DNA of 64,000 nt from Amphiduros pacificus (lineage: Eukaryota; Annelida; Polychaeta; Phyllodocida; Hesionidae): positions 35,160,904 to 35,224,903 of the forward strand of contig OX439004.1 in NCBI GenBank assembly GCA_949316495.1, read 5' to 3'. The translations under genes were made by a program, and so were the position numbers. Shown here piece after piece: positions 1 to 21,757 of the stretch. The notes under the pieces were generated by a model. It saw only the letters and a list, made by a program, of their open reading frames with translations. It was not told the DNA's origin and made no database searches. How positions within the stretch are numbered: the stretch's first letter is position 1; each line of letters starts with the position of its first letter.

Positions 1-1
1 T

Positions 2-9133
<9,132 letters not shown>

Positions 9134-9606
9134 TATCTCTTATGAACTTAACTTGATACCAAATCTGCCCTGAAGACGATTTGAGATCTTGATGTTTTTC
9201 ATTGTTACATGAAAATATCAAGTCTGCTATGAAATAAGGACAATGAGAAATGGACAGATAAGATGATAATTTTATTACGATAAATGGATATTGAGCATGT
9301 ATAATCAAAAAAGGTTATTTATATATAATACATTTATAGGATAGGCTATAAAAAGAAATAGTAAATATAGACAAATGGATTAGAAAAAAAAAGAAATTTA
9401 CATACATATATATGACGTGGTTTAATTTGTAGTGCAACACTTTTGCAGTATGCATCATTGTATAATGATAGGACAATCAATATAAAAGAAAGTAAATATA
9501 TTCAGGAAAAATATAATGCATAATGTGTTTGTAAACCTGCAAATGAATTCCACAGAACAACTTTTACTGTATGACATTGTCTTGTATTAACACAGTTCCA
9601 TTGTTC

Positions 9607-9612
9607 AATAAA
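9607..9612 (+). terminator. Candidate polyadenylation signal
   Basis: AATAAA in 'gttcaataaatct', about 475 bases after the stop codon of the hemocytin-like gene. It is the first canonical hexamer I noticed on the plus strand downstream of the stop. The bases between hold no other gene and are probably 3' UTR. Confidence 0.45.
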
Positions 9613-9864
9613 TCTAGATCTCAGCATGCAAATCAAAGTTTAAAGTTTCTTTTGTTATTTACTTTGGCATTTTTGCAGTTTATTAAAAAACATTCAGTTC
9701 TGATATTGGCAGAATGTACTCAACAATTTCCTGCAATTATTTGATGTGTGTTCACTTGTTGATTGTTATGGGAGGTTTCTTTGACAACACTACTCTCAGT
9801 CTTTCGAAAATTGTCAACACCTGGATATGACTTATACCCCAGTCATATTTGCGCCGATTTCAGT

Positions 9865-9939
9865 AAAGATGCCCGGCCGATGGTTTTTTTTAACAAAGCC
9901 AGGGTGCCGGGAGATCATCGGCCACAATTGGGCATCTTT
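9865..9939. repeat. Short imperfect hairpin
   Basis: AAAGATGCCC at the left pairs with GGGCATCTTT at the right, and GGCCGATG pairs with CATCGGCC inside, separated by a poly-T loop region and a 6-base bulge. It could be a small foldback element or a piece of a MITE. No flanking target duplication was recognised. Confidence 0.5.
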
Positions 9940-11040
9940 AAGACGTCATACAGGTCATCAGGAACTTTGATCTCCAACATAAAAGTTGCTGGCGTTTCCA
10001 CGACGTCTTCTGACCAAAAAACATCGTGAATTACATGGCAGGCCCTTGGCAATGATGTGCGACTACTGAAAAATGGCATCTATGACCTCTGTCTTCATAA
10101 AGAAATAATTCAAAATCATCAAATAACTGTGCAATGAATATTTAGTATTAACACTGCACATCAAACTACAGATATGTAACTATTTAGAGGTCAAGATCAT
10201 ATCAATATATCTCATAATATCTCATATACAGCTGATATTCCAGTTTACTGGTGTGACCAGGTATCAATTTTCACATATCTCAGACTCATATCATGATAAG
10301 ACTGTTATGAAGGCGATAAATTTGGGTGATTTCATCCTCGGGTATGTAGACACAAGTAAATTTAAACAATTTGAGCCATGTTTTTATCAAAGTTAAAAAA
10401 TAATTTCATTCCTTATAATGTCTAATATAGAGCTAATATTGCAGTGTTGATAGAATGACTAGTCTGATTGTGTGACCAGGCATCAATATTTCTCAGATTC
10501 ATGTCATGATAAAATGTTTTACAGTCATGTATAAAGTGATTTCACAATCAGACATAAATGTTAACTGTTTCAGACATCTTTAACAAAATTTGTAGACAAA
10601 TGTTAGGCATCAGACCTCACAATTTTGTGTTATCACCATATGAATGCTGGAATTAGATTTATATTACTGTGTGATGAGTAAAATATGTGCTGCCCAACTC
10701 CACTAGGAAAATGGGTCAGGTTCACAACTTTCACTCTGTGGGTTGAAATCCCTGCCACTTGTGATATCTAAATTTACCAGCACCCTGATTGAATGCCACT
10801 CCTGCCCCACCTCGATCCCCATACCCTCTTTGACCACCCATCTGTGGTCAGTGTACTATATCCACAACCTGCAACTTAACATCGCATCAAAATGTGACTT
10901 TATTGTATACACAGCATTCTAACCATAATCATTTGATAAAAGACTTATCCTGTTATCTGTGGTACAATTTTACATGCTTCACTTATTAATCTAACATCTT
11001 CTGTTCAAAGACTCATCTCTAATTAATGTACTGTCAAAGT
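9940..11040. other. Intergenic stretch, no gene seen
   Basis: AT-rich sequence between the hemocytin-like gene and the SLC26 fragment. I found no exon-like frames with splice sites. Loose repetition occurs around 10230-10540 ('ctcatatcatgataa' with 'gtgaccaggtatcaat' twice), suggesting an old local duplication. Confidence 0.4.
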
Positions 11041-11400
11041 CTAAACCCTCTCCTTCACTACTGGCCTATTGGTTTATCCCTCACCACTATAGGATCCACT
11101 CCCTCATCACAGGACTGTCCATCCCTCAACAGTATGTGACCCTCTCCCTCATATCTGGCCTGTTCACCCCTCACCACTGTGTAATCCTCTTCCTCATCAT
11201 TGGACTGTCTTTCCCTCAGCACTACGTGACCCTCACCCTCACGAGAATGTCCATCCCTCACTACTAAGTGACCCTCTCCCTCATCAATAGAATGTCCACC
11301 ACTCTGACCTCTTTCTTATTTTAGAACTATCCCTCCCTCACCACTATGTGACCCTCTCCCTCATCACTGAACTCTCCATCCCTCATCACAATGCCTGTGC
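11041..11400. repeat. Degenerate minisatellite, unit about 55-60 bases
   Basis: Imperfect tandem copies of a unit containing 'gtgaccctctccctcatcac', 'ggactgtccatccctcac' and similar phrases, at least six copies with substitutions and indels. No coding interpretation fits. Confidence 0.75.
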
Positions 11401-11470
11401 CTAAAGGGTTAACCCATTGTCCTTGTAAATCTGTGACCAGGTGGGTTGTCATGTCAAGGACCTGTAACAT

Positions 11471-11583
11471 GACAATTCAGTGAGGAAGCACTATATCTGC
11501 TACAAGTAGGTCTCATCACGAAATGACTGAAATAATGTTGAAAGTGATGTAAAACCCCAAATAAACAAACAAATAAACAAACT
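11471..11583 (+). repeat. SINE 3' part, family shared with 45844-45939
   Basis: The block 'ctatatctgctacaagtagg' followed by 'tctcat', 'gaaatgactgaaat' and a tail 'gtaaaaccccaaataaac' is shared with the copy at 45844. It resembles the central and tail part of tRNA-derived SINEs common in molluscs, ending in an (ACAA)n-like tail. The tRNA head is not clear here. Confidence 0.6.
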
Positions 11584-12091
11584 AATAAGCTTAAAGGGTT
11601 TCTTTTGTGGAGAAATTTGTTTATGGTATAGGATTGTTGATTTCCCATATTATGTCTCTACAGAACAGCTCTTACTTTACAGTATCACCATCATAAAATC
11701 TTAAATCAGTTAAAATACATGTTGCTTGCCATATTAAAGCAGACAGATATAAGTAAACAAAAGGAAATCCTTAAAATCAACTTTCTTAAAATCAATGCAT
11801 TATGAGAGTCCAAAGCAATAATATTCAAGATCTTCAAAATGTGGATTTATCAAAATTTTACCATGTCAGCCAGGATGGAAATCTACAAGTCACGTGCTAC
11901 CAAATGTAACTTTCCCTTTTTTGAATATTTGGACCTTGATAAACACCAACCAAGCAGCTTGAATGTTGCCATCCCCATTTGTATGCTGCAAGGGCCAATG
12001 GGAATTAACTAACTGTTATTGTTCCTGTTAGTTTCCATGTGATCATTAGATCCATATGTATATGTCAATATACATATGCTATATACTATAG

Positions 12092-13410
12092 GAATTACTG
12101 GCTTATGGGATAGGCAACATCTTCGGCTGCTTTTTGCATTGCATTCGTGGAGCTGCATCCATGTCCAGGAGCTCCGTCTTTGAAAGCGCCGGGGTAAAAA
12201 CTCAAGTGAGTGAAAAAGTATGTCACTATATTGTGTTCTTGGCTCACTTTTTATATTTTTGCATCAACCTTTTAGCTTTATTTCATGAATTCTTTTTCTT
12301 TTGGCAGGTGACCAGTCTGGTGTCGTGTGCCATCATTCTTGGGGTTGTATTTGGAGTTGTCCACCTTTTCAAACATCTGCCAATTGCCAAGATTCATGAA
12401 CACGTGATTAGTTCTGGTGTGAAAAGATACTGAATCATTGAATCAACTTGTTATATTATTTCGCTGCCAAAAACCCTCATGCATCACAAATTTATTTTGG
12501 ATAACCACCCCGCTATTATGTACAATGGTGCCATTGTTGAGATGGGATTGTACCTGGCATGTCCTCCTGTGTGTTTATCTACATAGTTATCATGTAGAAA
12601 CACTTGTTTGGGTGCACACTGACACCATAATGCTGAATAAAGTTTCCCCTGGGCACGAGTGATTATAAGACTTACATATAAAAGTATGAAGGGGCATGAA
12701 CCATCTGTATTGTATTGATTTATGTTTTTTCCAGTATTTAGAGGGAGGGGGGGGGGGTTCTGAAAATAGTTGAGCAACTTGAGAAAGAGTGCAGCCCTGG
12801 TGATATTAATGGAATAAAATAAACTAGAAACAAACACCCTTTCGAGGAGTTCCACGGCCTACTTCATAAGGGCCTAAAATGTAATAAATAATATCATATT
12901 TTAAGGTTAGATTAAAGCAAATAGGGCAAATATGGATTGCTCAGGAAAAAGGATTTGCTTCATTCAAACTCAAGATTAAGGTTAAGTTCTTCATCTTCGT
13001 GTCACGTCGTCTGAAACAGTACTGATCAATCTCAAATAGTTCGTATTGTTGATGTTAATGCTAATGTAGTTGTAGTAAAACACTTGGTATTTAATAACTA
13101 TGTTATAACAGTGTGTTTTAGGGTGCATCATCATCGTCGCCCTGAAGGGAATGTTCATGCACCTCAAAGATTTGCCAAAGATGTGGAAGAAAGACAAAGT
13201 GGATTTTGTAAGTATGTAAGAGAAAACGGCTATTTCATAAAAATTTAACGTGAAAAAAGTACATTGATATATATATCGAAGCTGCAATTTGCCTTTTGTA
13301 CAGATGATATGGATTGTCACCTTTCTTGGAACAGTATTTCTGGATGTGGATTATGGGTTATTAGTTGGTGTTGGTTTTGCCATCCTCAATCTCATACTTA
13401 GAGCGCAAAG
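12092..13410 (+). pseudogene. SLC26/SulP anion transporter, isolated four-exon fragment
   Basis: Exons 12092-12205, 12308-12416, 13122-13207 and 13304-13410 join in frame through GT-AG introns. They encode the late membrane part of an SLC26 transporter: ELLAYGIGNIFG, SMSRSSVFESAGVKTQ, a membrane segment around SCAIILGVVFGVV, CIIIVALKGMF and VTFLGTVFLDVDYGLLVGV. These match the conserved order just before the STAS domain in SLC26A5/6-type proteins, which exchange anions across the plasma membrane. Upstream membrane segments and the downstream STAS domain are not found nearby. Between HLPIA and CIIIVALKGM there are about eight extra residues (HEHVISSG) compared with the family. I call it a duplicated fragment or pseudogene; the exons themselves have no stops. 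Confidence 0.6.
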
Positions 13411-15375
13411 GTAATTTGGGGATAGATATACGGAACATGATTTAATGTACTACTAATGATTGCCATTGTTACTAATATTCTGTATTTATCTGCACACCTT
13501 TCCAGTGCTAATATTTGTTTTTCCGGGATGATACATTTCTATGAAATGATTCTGTTCAAATAAAATTGTTTTATGACATAAATGATCATTCATAATGCAT
13601 ATTTCGTATTTGTGGACACATGTTTTCGAGGAAATAACTGAACTTGGTGTATATTGTCGTTGAATAGGAAATGGAGGGAAAGATTAAAATTGGTAATCGT
13701 CATGGTTGATGGCGAAATGGTTTAATAGTTATAAAGAAGTTTGGCATTAGCGGGTAAATTGATAATATGTGACTTAACAGATGAATATGTAGTTGAAACT
13801 CATACTGATATCATTGATCAATTTAGCTCAATTCGGTAGCGGAATATTATTCTTAGCTGGGAAATAGGCAGTGCGAATATGGTACTTTCGAAAGTCATGT
13901 GCTTGGAGCTGGCAAGTTTCTACAAGGGTTATACAAATATTATACTTTGGTCATGGTCGAGACACTGAGTAGTTTCCTATTCCAGCCAGAGCTCCGTGAC
14001 TGGTTAGCAAAGAAAAGTGTCCATAAACGTGCCTCGTTTTTCGTATTTTCACAAACGTCCTTAACTGAAAGTGATGTGAAACCCTATAAAAAACAAAACG
14101 CACAGAAAACTTCAGGCCAATGCAGTTGGGTATGACAGGGCCTTCAGAATGATACCTTTATAATATATTTACCCATGCTCCACACGCTCTTACTGGTGCA
14201 GCCCAAACATATTGAATAAATGTTAGATTCTCAAGAGTGTGTACTCTTTAATACTTTGGGACTGCACCACATCTGTATCCTCCTCTACACCTTCCCAATA
14301 TCTAATAATACCAGTGTGGTTATTCTCAAATTGCATTCACTATAATGTGAAACATTTCCTAAAATATGTTCATTTTATTTTTTCAAGGTTTTCATTTCTG
14401 ATAGCTGTAACCAAACTCTGAGTGCATCAATATTTCTTCAGGGCCAAACACATTTTGTTTTATATTAGTTTGTAAATTGCTGTACAATGAATTCTAACCG
14501 CACTTCTCTGTACATATTGTTCATTATGTGAAAAATATGTAATAATCAATACATTTGATTATCCCATCCAGATTTCTTCCGGGCAGATTGGGCGATGGGC
14601 CAGTCTTCATTGCGATACACAAGGACAGAGTGAAATGGTCTCAATGGTCTGTAATATGGCAAGAGGAGATATGTTTGTCAGACAAAGAGTTCTTCGCAAA
14701 TGAAGTTATCCTTCATAATTCCAATTATTCTTATCAACTATTAGAAATTAGAAATGTAGATTACCATTTCATCAGATAGTTAAAGGTAGCAAACGTTGGC
14801 ATAGTTAAAGCTAATAAAACAGCTGTAATCATTAAAGCTAATAAAATGATGGGATAGTTAAGCTACTAAAACGTTGGTAATTGTTAAAGCTGTTAAAAAG
14901 TTTGGACTGCCCAACCCATACATGGTAGATATATGATAAAATAGCATTATTATCTACATGTTTTCTGTGAGAAATCTACCTAAATAATAGAATAGTTTTC
15001 AATCAGCTATCAACAAAAAGGTAACAAACATAAAAAGATGTGAGAAACAACAGCCAGTATGTATACAAAGAGCTTATCCGATATCTGTAATTCCCACTCC
15101 AAATAGGTTTTTTTTCCACACAAAGAACCCCTTATTATGTTCTAGTGTCACTTGTTTTCAATAATTTCCCAATCACTTTGGGTTTTCCCCAAGCAGCAGT
15201 TCACTATACCTCTCTACTTGCCCACTGTGTCCTACCTCACAGAGCCCTCTGGGGGTGATCTACATCTGACACCATACAACCCAACTCAAAGTAAAATATA
15301 TCAATAATTTGCATCATATTTCCTATGCTAACGGAATATCAAAATATGTTACACGAGAAAGCTTATATACATGTA
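13411..15375. other. No gene seen; scattered old repeats
   Basis: No STAS-like exon is visible, though it would be expected here if the SLC26 gene were complete. About 14060-14105 holds a SINE-like tail ('ctgaaagtgatgtgaaaccc'). Around 14780-14890 the phrase 'agttaaagctaataaaac' recurs three or four times as a weak local repeat. Confidence 0.4.
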
Positions 15376-15859
15376 TTATGCTAAAGCTGGCATCATAGAA
15401 CCGATGCTAACTAGAAATATAAACACACAGGCACAGCTCTCCATGCTTTTGGCTGGTGAACTCTTCAGTTTTGGAGATTGTTAAAATTGACCAAAAGAGT
15501 TTTTGATCACAGTTTCAAAAATACGTGTACAATCAACATGTTACATCTATGGAAAGCTCAAAAGATTTCAATTCTGAAAAATGTATTTTTCAGTCTGGTC
15601 ACATGACTTAATTAGCATATTGATACCTCATTAAAATATGCGATTTTTTCATTTTTACAGAAACTTAAATTGTAAAGTTTTAATAAGGAAGAGCATAACA
15701 TTCTTGCTGTATTTCATAATTTATATGTGAAAATTGAAACATTATTCATTGTTTAAATGGCATTCAAAGTAGTGGGCGGAGCTTGAATTTGATATGATTT
15801 TAGGCCCCGCCCCCTTTTTCAAGTGCCTTTTACGCACTGAACATTGAGCATGTGTGAAA

Positions 15860-16725
15860 ACTTTGCGTGAGAAACCCTATTAAACATACTGCTAATGCCA
15901 ATGGCATCACCAAACCAATGCTAGCTGGAAATCAACCAAGTTGCGTGAGAGAGCCTAATAAACATTTTCCTAATGCTAGTGGCATCATGGAACTTATGCT
16001 AGCTGGATATCAAAGTTGCATAACAGAGCCTTTTAAACATTCTGCTAATGCTAATAGGCTCTCTGACGCAATTTTGATATCAAACTGGCATAGCTATAGG
16101 TTCCATGACGCCAATAGCATTAGCAGAATGTTAGATGGGCTCTGTCCACTAAGGATAGATTCTGCAATGCTACTAGCATTAGGAAATTGCGTGATGGGCT
16201 CTCAGCTAGCATAGGTTCCATGACGCCAATAGCATTAGCAGAATGTTAGATGGGCTCTGTCCACTAAGGATAGATTCTGCAATGCTAATAGCGTTAGGAA
16301 ATTGCGTGATGGGCTCTCAGCTAGCATAGGTTCCATGACGCCAATAGCATTAGCAGAATGTTAGATGGGCTCTGTCCACTAAGGATAGATTCTGCAATGC
16401 TAATAGCATTAGGAAATTGCGTGATGGGCTCTCAGCTAGCATAGGTTGCATAAACAGAATATTAGATGGGCTCTCTCACGCAACTTTTTAAAATTTCATT
16501 TAGCATAGGTTATATGATACCATTAGTATTGGCAGAATGTTCAATGGTCTCTCTTGTGCCACCTTTTGGCTTTTAAGTTAGCATAGGTTATATGATACCA
16601 TTAGTATTGGCAGAGTGTATAATAGGCTCTATTGCGCCACCTTTTGGCTTTCAAGTTAGCATAGGTTATATGATACCATTAGTATTGGCAGAATGTTCAT
16701 TAGGCTCTCTCATGCAACTTTTTGA
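15860..16725. repeat. Bidirectional repeat array forming a large palindrome
   Basis: Units on the left (about 15868-16045) carry 'tgctaatgctaatggcatca' type text followed by 'atgctagctgga' and 'ttgcgtgagagagcc'. On the right (about 16070-16500) the reverse complement is repeated: 'ttccatgacgccaatagcat' at 16099, 16214 and 16329, a period of about 115 bases. A third zone (16508, 16586, 16664) has a related 78-base unit. Orientation flips near 16050-16075, so arms of the array can base-pair. A solitary related unit occurs at about 15384-15420. No coding frame is supported. Confidence 0.8.
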
Positions 16726-16942
16726 GGAATGTTTAGGTCGTATGGTGCAGGCTGTATGGTGCCACTGAGAGGTATACCCACCTCCCAAGCAGTCAAAGCC
16801 ATGCATTGCTCAGTATACAGTTGTTTATTTAACACAAGACAAGCTAGACAAATCGGTCACCAAAATGTTTATCCACACAAGTATAAATCGGCAAACCTCA
16901 CCGTCCAAATTTTGACAGAAACTATAGTATCAGCAGACAAGA

Positions 16943-17235
16943 TCGTTGAAAAATACACTTATTAGTGCAGCATAATATTTAGTGTTACTAATATCAAATA
17001 ATGAAACATTACTTTAACCTTGGAGTAATTATGACTCCAAGCTTTAACTATTTGATTTAGCAAAAGAGGGTATTTAGATAATCAAATAATATCAGCAGAT
17101 AAGATTATTGAAAAATACACTAGCAAAGTGTAGCATAATATTTAGTGTTACAATATTACATATGGGAAAATTACTTTACTAACTATTACTAACTATTTGA
17201 TTTACCAAAATAGGATATTTAGATAACTAAATGAG
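16943..17235. repeat. Tandem duplication of about 160 bases
   Basis: 'ttgaaaaatacact' followed by 'gcataatatttagtgtta', then 'aactatttgattta' and 'gatatttagataa', appears twice with about 160 bases between copies (starting near 16945 and 17107). The copies differ by scattered changes. Confidence 0.75.
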
Positions 17236-18284
17236 AGGGTTAATTAATGACAAAGAAATAAAAGAAAAACAATCTGCTTAGTTGTTAAAATTCATAGCAT
17301 GTTGCCTGTGCATGTAATCTTGTTAGTATTAGCTATCAATGATGAATCATATACATTTAACATTTATAGTTTATATCTTATTGTTCTTGATTTGAAAATG
17401 ATTAGTAGTTCTCTTGTGAACGGAATCCAATTGTTGACACAATTTGGATATTTTGATAAATGAAACATCCATTCGTGCATTACATCATGAAGTTATATAT
17501 CAATATGATTAAAAACAAAACAACCTGTATATTGGAATAGAGCCCTGCTTGGGGTACAAAATATACTGACGATGAGGCGTTGAGCTTTATAAATCCAAAA
17601 CAAAAGTAGACTTATAAGATTATCTGCTTAATTAAGATGTTTACAGACTTCTAAAACACATTTCAGACATAAACTTTTACCAGGCAAGTTACATGAAAGT
17701 AATGAACTTAATTTAACCCATATCGTTAGAATTTAAGTGAAATCCAAATATTCATAAATATTCAACCACAAATCTAAAGATTTTGAAGGTAATCGTATGA
17801 TTTTTTACAGAAATTTGCTTAAGGTTATGTCACGGGGGCGTCATTTGCATATGTATGAGCGTCGTTAATGTCCCCATTCACAAAACAAATACACTTTGAA
17901 AAGAACCCTTTGAAAGTCAATAATCCTCCAGGTTAATGAGTGCATTCTCTGGCTGTAGTAATTAGTTTGTGTTAAGTGCATTAGCTATCAGGATCTGCCA
18001 CATAGGGTTCAGATCCACGAGGGCAACAACACCTAAGAAACTGTATTGAGAAGCATTTGGGAAACCGAGGCAAGGACACAACTGGCGAAATGTACTTCAC
18101 AAAAATGGGATGCAAATTATTTATTTGAGGATATACACTGGATAAAAGCAAAATTTGAATGAGGTTTTGGATTGTGGAAAATCTATATTTGAATAAATTA
18201 TATACTCAATCAATGTATATTTATTCAACATTTTAATTTGAGACATCTGATACAATCAAAGACGGACCAACTGCTATCAGAGAT
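17236..18284. other. Upstream region of the nuclear receptor gene
   Basis: No exon with an upstream ATG was recognised, so this probably holds promoter and 5' UTR. An octamer ATTTGCAT lies at 17842-17849 and a 'tgaaagtcaa' (NR2E-type half-site AAGTCA) near 17911. These are short motifs that occur by chance; no clear TATA box was chosen. Confidence 0.3.
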
Positions 18285-21200
18285 ATGAGAGACGATGACA
18301 GAGTTGACACCTGTCCAGGGTCCTATTCTGATGACACGGATTACTCTAGTACATGTCATGGCCACCAGGGGGCAACAGTATCGATGCACAATGACGGAAT
18401 ACCCGGAGATGGCAGTCCGGCGATTTCTGCCTCTGATTCCGATGAGGTGATGGTTGTGGAAGCCTATAGCGATGATTCTACAACAGATGTAAGTCCGGAC
18501 TGCCAGACTGATGGCGGAGAGGACCAGGAACACGAGTCATTCCGTCTCATGCCACGAGACGACTCAGAGGCCCAGACTTTCAACAACAATACCTGTATAA
18601 TACCCACTAAAGATCACAATGATGACAGCCCGGAAAATGCGAGAATGGTTCATGGGGATGTTGGCAGCTCTGGTGTCATTGGAAACATAGAAAGCAGCGG
18701 AAAAATAGAGCATGAAGAGTCGATCGGAAACCCGTCCATGCCAGAGATCAGTAGCCTCGACAGGCACCCGGTTGTCACTGCCTCAAGTCACACGTTTTTT
18801 CCCGAACTATCAAGGACCTTTGAAGGTCCTCCTGATTTGTATCACCATTTCAGAGCTGATCTCAATGCATCAAGGCGCTCGGGAATTCCTAGGTCCTCGG
18901 AGGGTCCTAATGAAATCTTGCACAATGTAGCAAGGTCATCAGAAGGTCCTACCCATAGTATTCATAACCTATCAAGGTCATCAGAAGGTCCTACCCATAG
19001 TATTCGTAACCTATCAAGGTCATCAGAAGGTCCTACCCATAGTATTCGTAACATATCAAGGTCATCAGAAGGTCCTACCCATAGTATTCGTGACCTATCA
19101 AGGTCATCAGAGAGCTCGTCTAATAGTAATCCTAATGTGTCGAGGTCCTCAGAAGGCCCTTTTCACAGTTTACATAATCTACAAAGTTCATCGGTAGGTC
19201 CTCCCCATAGTATACAAAATATATCAAGGTCATCGGAAGGTCCTCACAGTATCCCTAAGTTATCAAGGTCCACAGAAGGTCACCATTCAGTCATGCCACC
19301 AGGATCCGTACACTTGATTACTCCTAGGGATTCAGCTATGGGTGTGAGCAGTGCAGCATCTCCTGCTGATCTGAGGCGGTATGACGCCGTATGTCTGGTG
19401 TGCGGGGACAAGGCGTCCGGGAAGCACTACGGCGTGCAGTCCTGTGACGGCTGCAGGGGCTTCTTCAAGCGGTCCATCCGCCGGAGTCTGGAGTATGTCT
19501 GCAAGGAGAATGGTAGGTGCGTGGTGGACGTGGCCCGTAGGAACCAGTGTCAAGCCTGCAGATTCAGAAAGTGCCTTGATATGCGCATGAACAAAGATGG
19601 TGAGTTTTTCCAAAACAAATTTCAATCCATTCCCAAATAAAATATAGAGAATATAGAGTCCAAAACGATTCGTTCTTTAAATTAAAATACTTTTGTGATA
19701 ATTCGAGATCAAGATCTCTGTCCCAATCCATCACCTCATTATTCCTACATATATTATGGCCCAGCTACAATATAACCATGAGCAACATTAAGTGAAAGCT
19801 TACACAGGAACATTCGTCACAATAATTACTTTTCCACATATAATATACAGTTAATATGAAGTTAAAGAATGTAATCCACAACACTTCGCTTGTTTTTAAT
19901 GAATTTAATTTTATTTGATTCTTTAATTTTTTTTGCCACCTTAAGAACGACTCAAATCTAACACATTTAATTAAGATTGTTATGTTCAAGGATCTAATAG
20001 AATCTTAGAGAGAAGAAATGATAATTGATATAAGAAATGTTTGTTTTAATTTGGGAATATTTATACATATTTACGTTAAAAATGAAAAACGTCAAAGGTT
20101 ATCCAAATGAAAGATATATTTTGGCATATTTCTAATGAGACTGCAAACAATTCGAATTATCACTAAAAGTTTTCTAAAGAAATACAAGAGAAGTGTGACC
20201 TTTCAGAATGCAAGAGGAGACCAATGACCTTGAAAGGTTGCACCGGATGACCTCCAGGAATGGTCCAGACATGTTACCTTTGCATGGCACAATATTTGTT
20301 TTCCATTTAAACACATGGAGAGATTATATGCATGACCAATATATCTCCTCAGTGGGGATAAGTAGGAAACAAATATGTTTTCCTGCTTTACCTTTCACCA
20401 GCCAGCGAGAAATAACCTGTCCTGGAAATCCCTTCCGTAAATAGGATTGTCCAGACCTTTCAGCTTAGCATGCTCCAAACAGTACAGAACCCCATGCTGT
20501 GATATGGTATTCTTACACTGCAAGGGAGCGTTCCTAGAAGTCATTTTGTATCCTGTCTGAACAGAGAAGGGCTGCACTGTCTGATGTCTGATATAAAAAC
20601 CAAACATGTCACAGACATAAATAGACCTTTGCAAGCGTATTCAAATAAAGCACACACTGTGTGAGAAAATGAGACTGAATTGATAGAATTGATAGAATGA
20701 TTAGAAATGCAGGTTTTGCTACAGAGGTTATGCGATCTTATTCTTGGGATTGGTATTAATGTTAAGAAGAAAGACAACTGTTTAAACATAGATATCAATG
20801 ATGGCTTGCTCAAGGTCGGCCTCGTGGTCAACTTAATCGAAGTGTAAAATCTATGATGAAATCTTTAAATAATCACCTCTGCAGCCTCCATATTTTGGTT
20901 TCAAATACAAAAAAAAAACAAAAACAATTTATACATGCATTAATTTAGATAAGTTTATCTCGAAGTAAATAAAATATTCATTGCGTACATTATAGCTGTC
21001 CTCATCATTGCTTTTTGTGATGGGTGTGAACTTTATTTTCAAATATCTGCAGATTGCTTCATAAATGAGAATTGAAAGTATTCACCCAGCTGGGTAGGTC
21101 AAGAACACTCAATGTGGTCAAAATAATCAATAAAATATCGAGGATTAATTCCGAAAAAAATAAACTGAGGCCCAATTTTGGCCAATGAAAAAAACACGTT

Positions 21201-21669
21201 ACATATTGAATTCAGCTCCAATTTTTATTGTTATCTCGATTACCATTGCTTACGTGTCTATGTATTGTGGCGGATCCAGGATTTTTTTACCCCGGGGGGT
21301 AACACCTGGATCCGCCACTGTATGTATTCAGTTATGGCTTATCATTTGATATTAATTGCTCAAGTCCATTTGTTTCTCATTCACAGGTTACTCTACTATC
21401 ACATTGATTCCACGAATACGTATAATTTAACGTTTGGTCAAATCGCATGATTTTGTCTTGATTCGTCATTGGCAGATATTATGAATTGCTATAAACATTT
21501 AGGTGTTGTGTTTTAGCCGTGCAACATGAGAGGGCACCTCGGCCCTACAACCCGGACAGGGAATTAGAAGGCAATGCCACCGACAGTGTTCAGGTCATGG
21601 AAAACTCACATTCAGGTCAAGCCACCATCGATGCCCCCAAGTGAGTTTGAGCAGCTTACATTTACTGGC

Positions 21670-21757
<88 letters not shown>

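Noticed and set aside
9763-10029. Possible small gene
   Set aside because: It spans a short hairpin repeat, has no family resemblance and no splice or promoter context.
13899-14135. STAS domain expected after the SLC26 exons
   Set aside because: The translation has no STAS-like strands and ends in a SINE-like tail.
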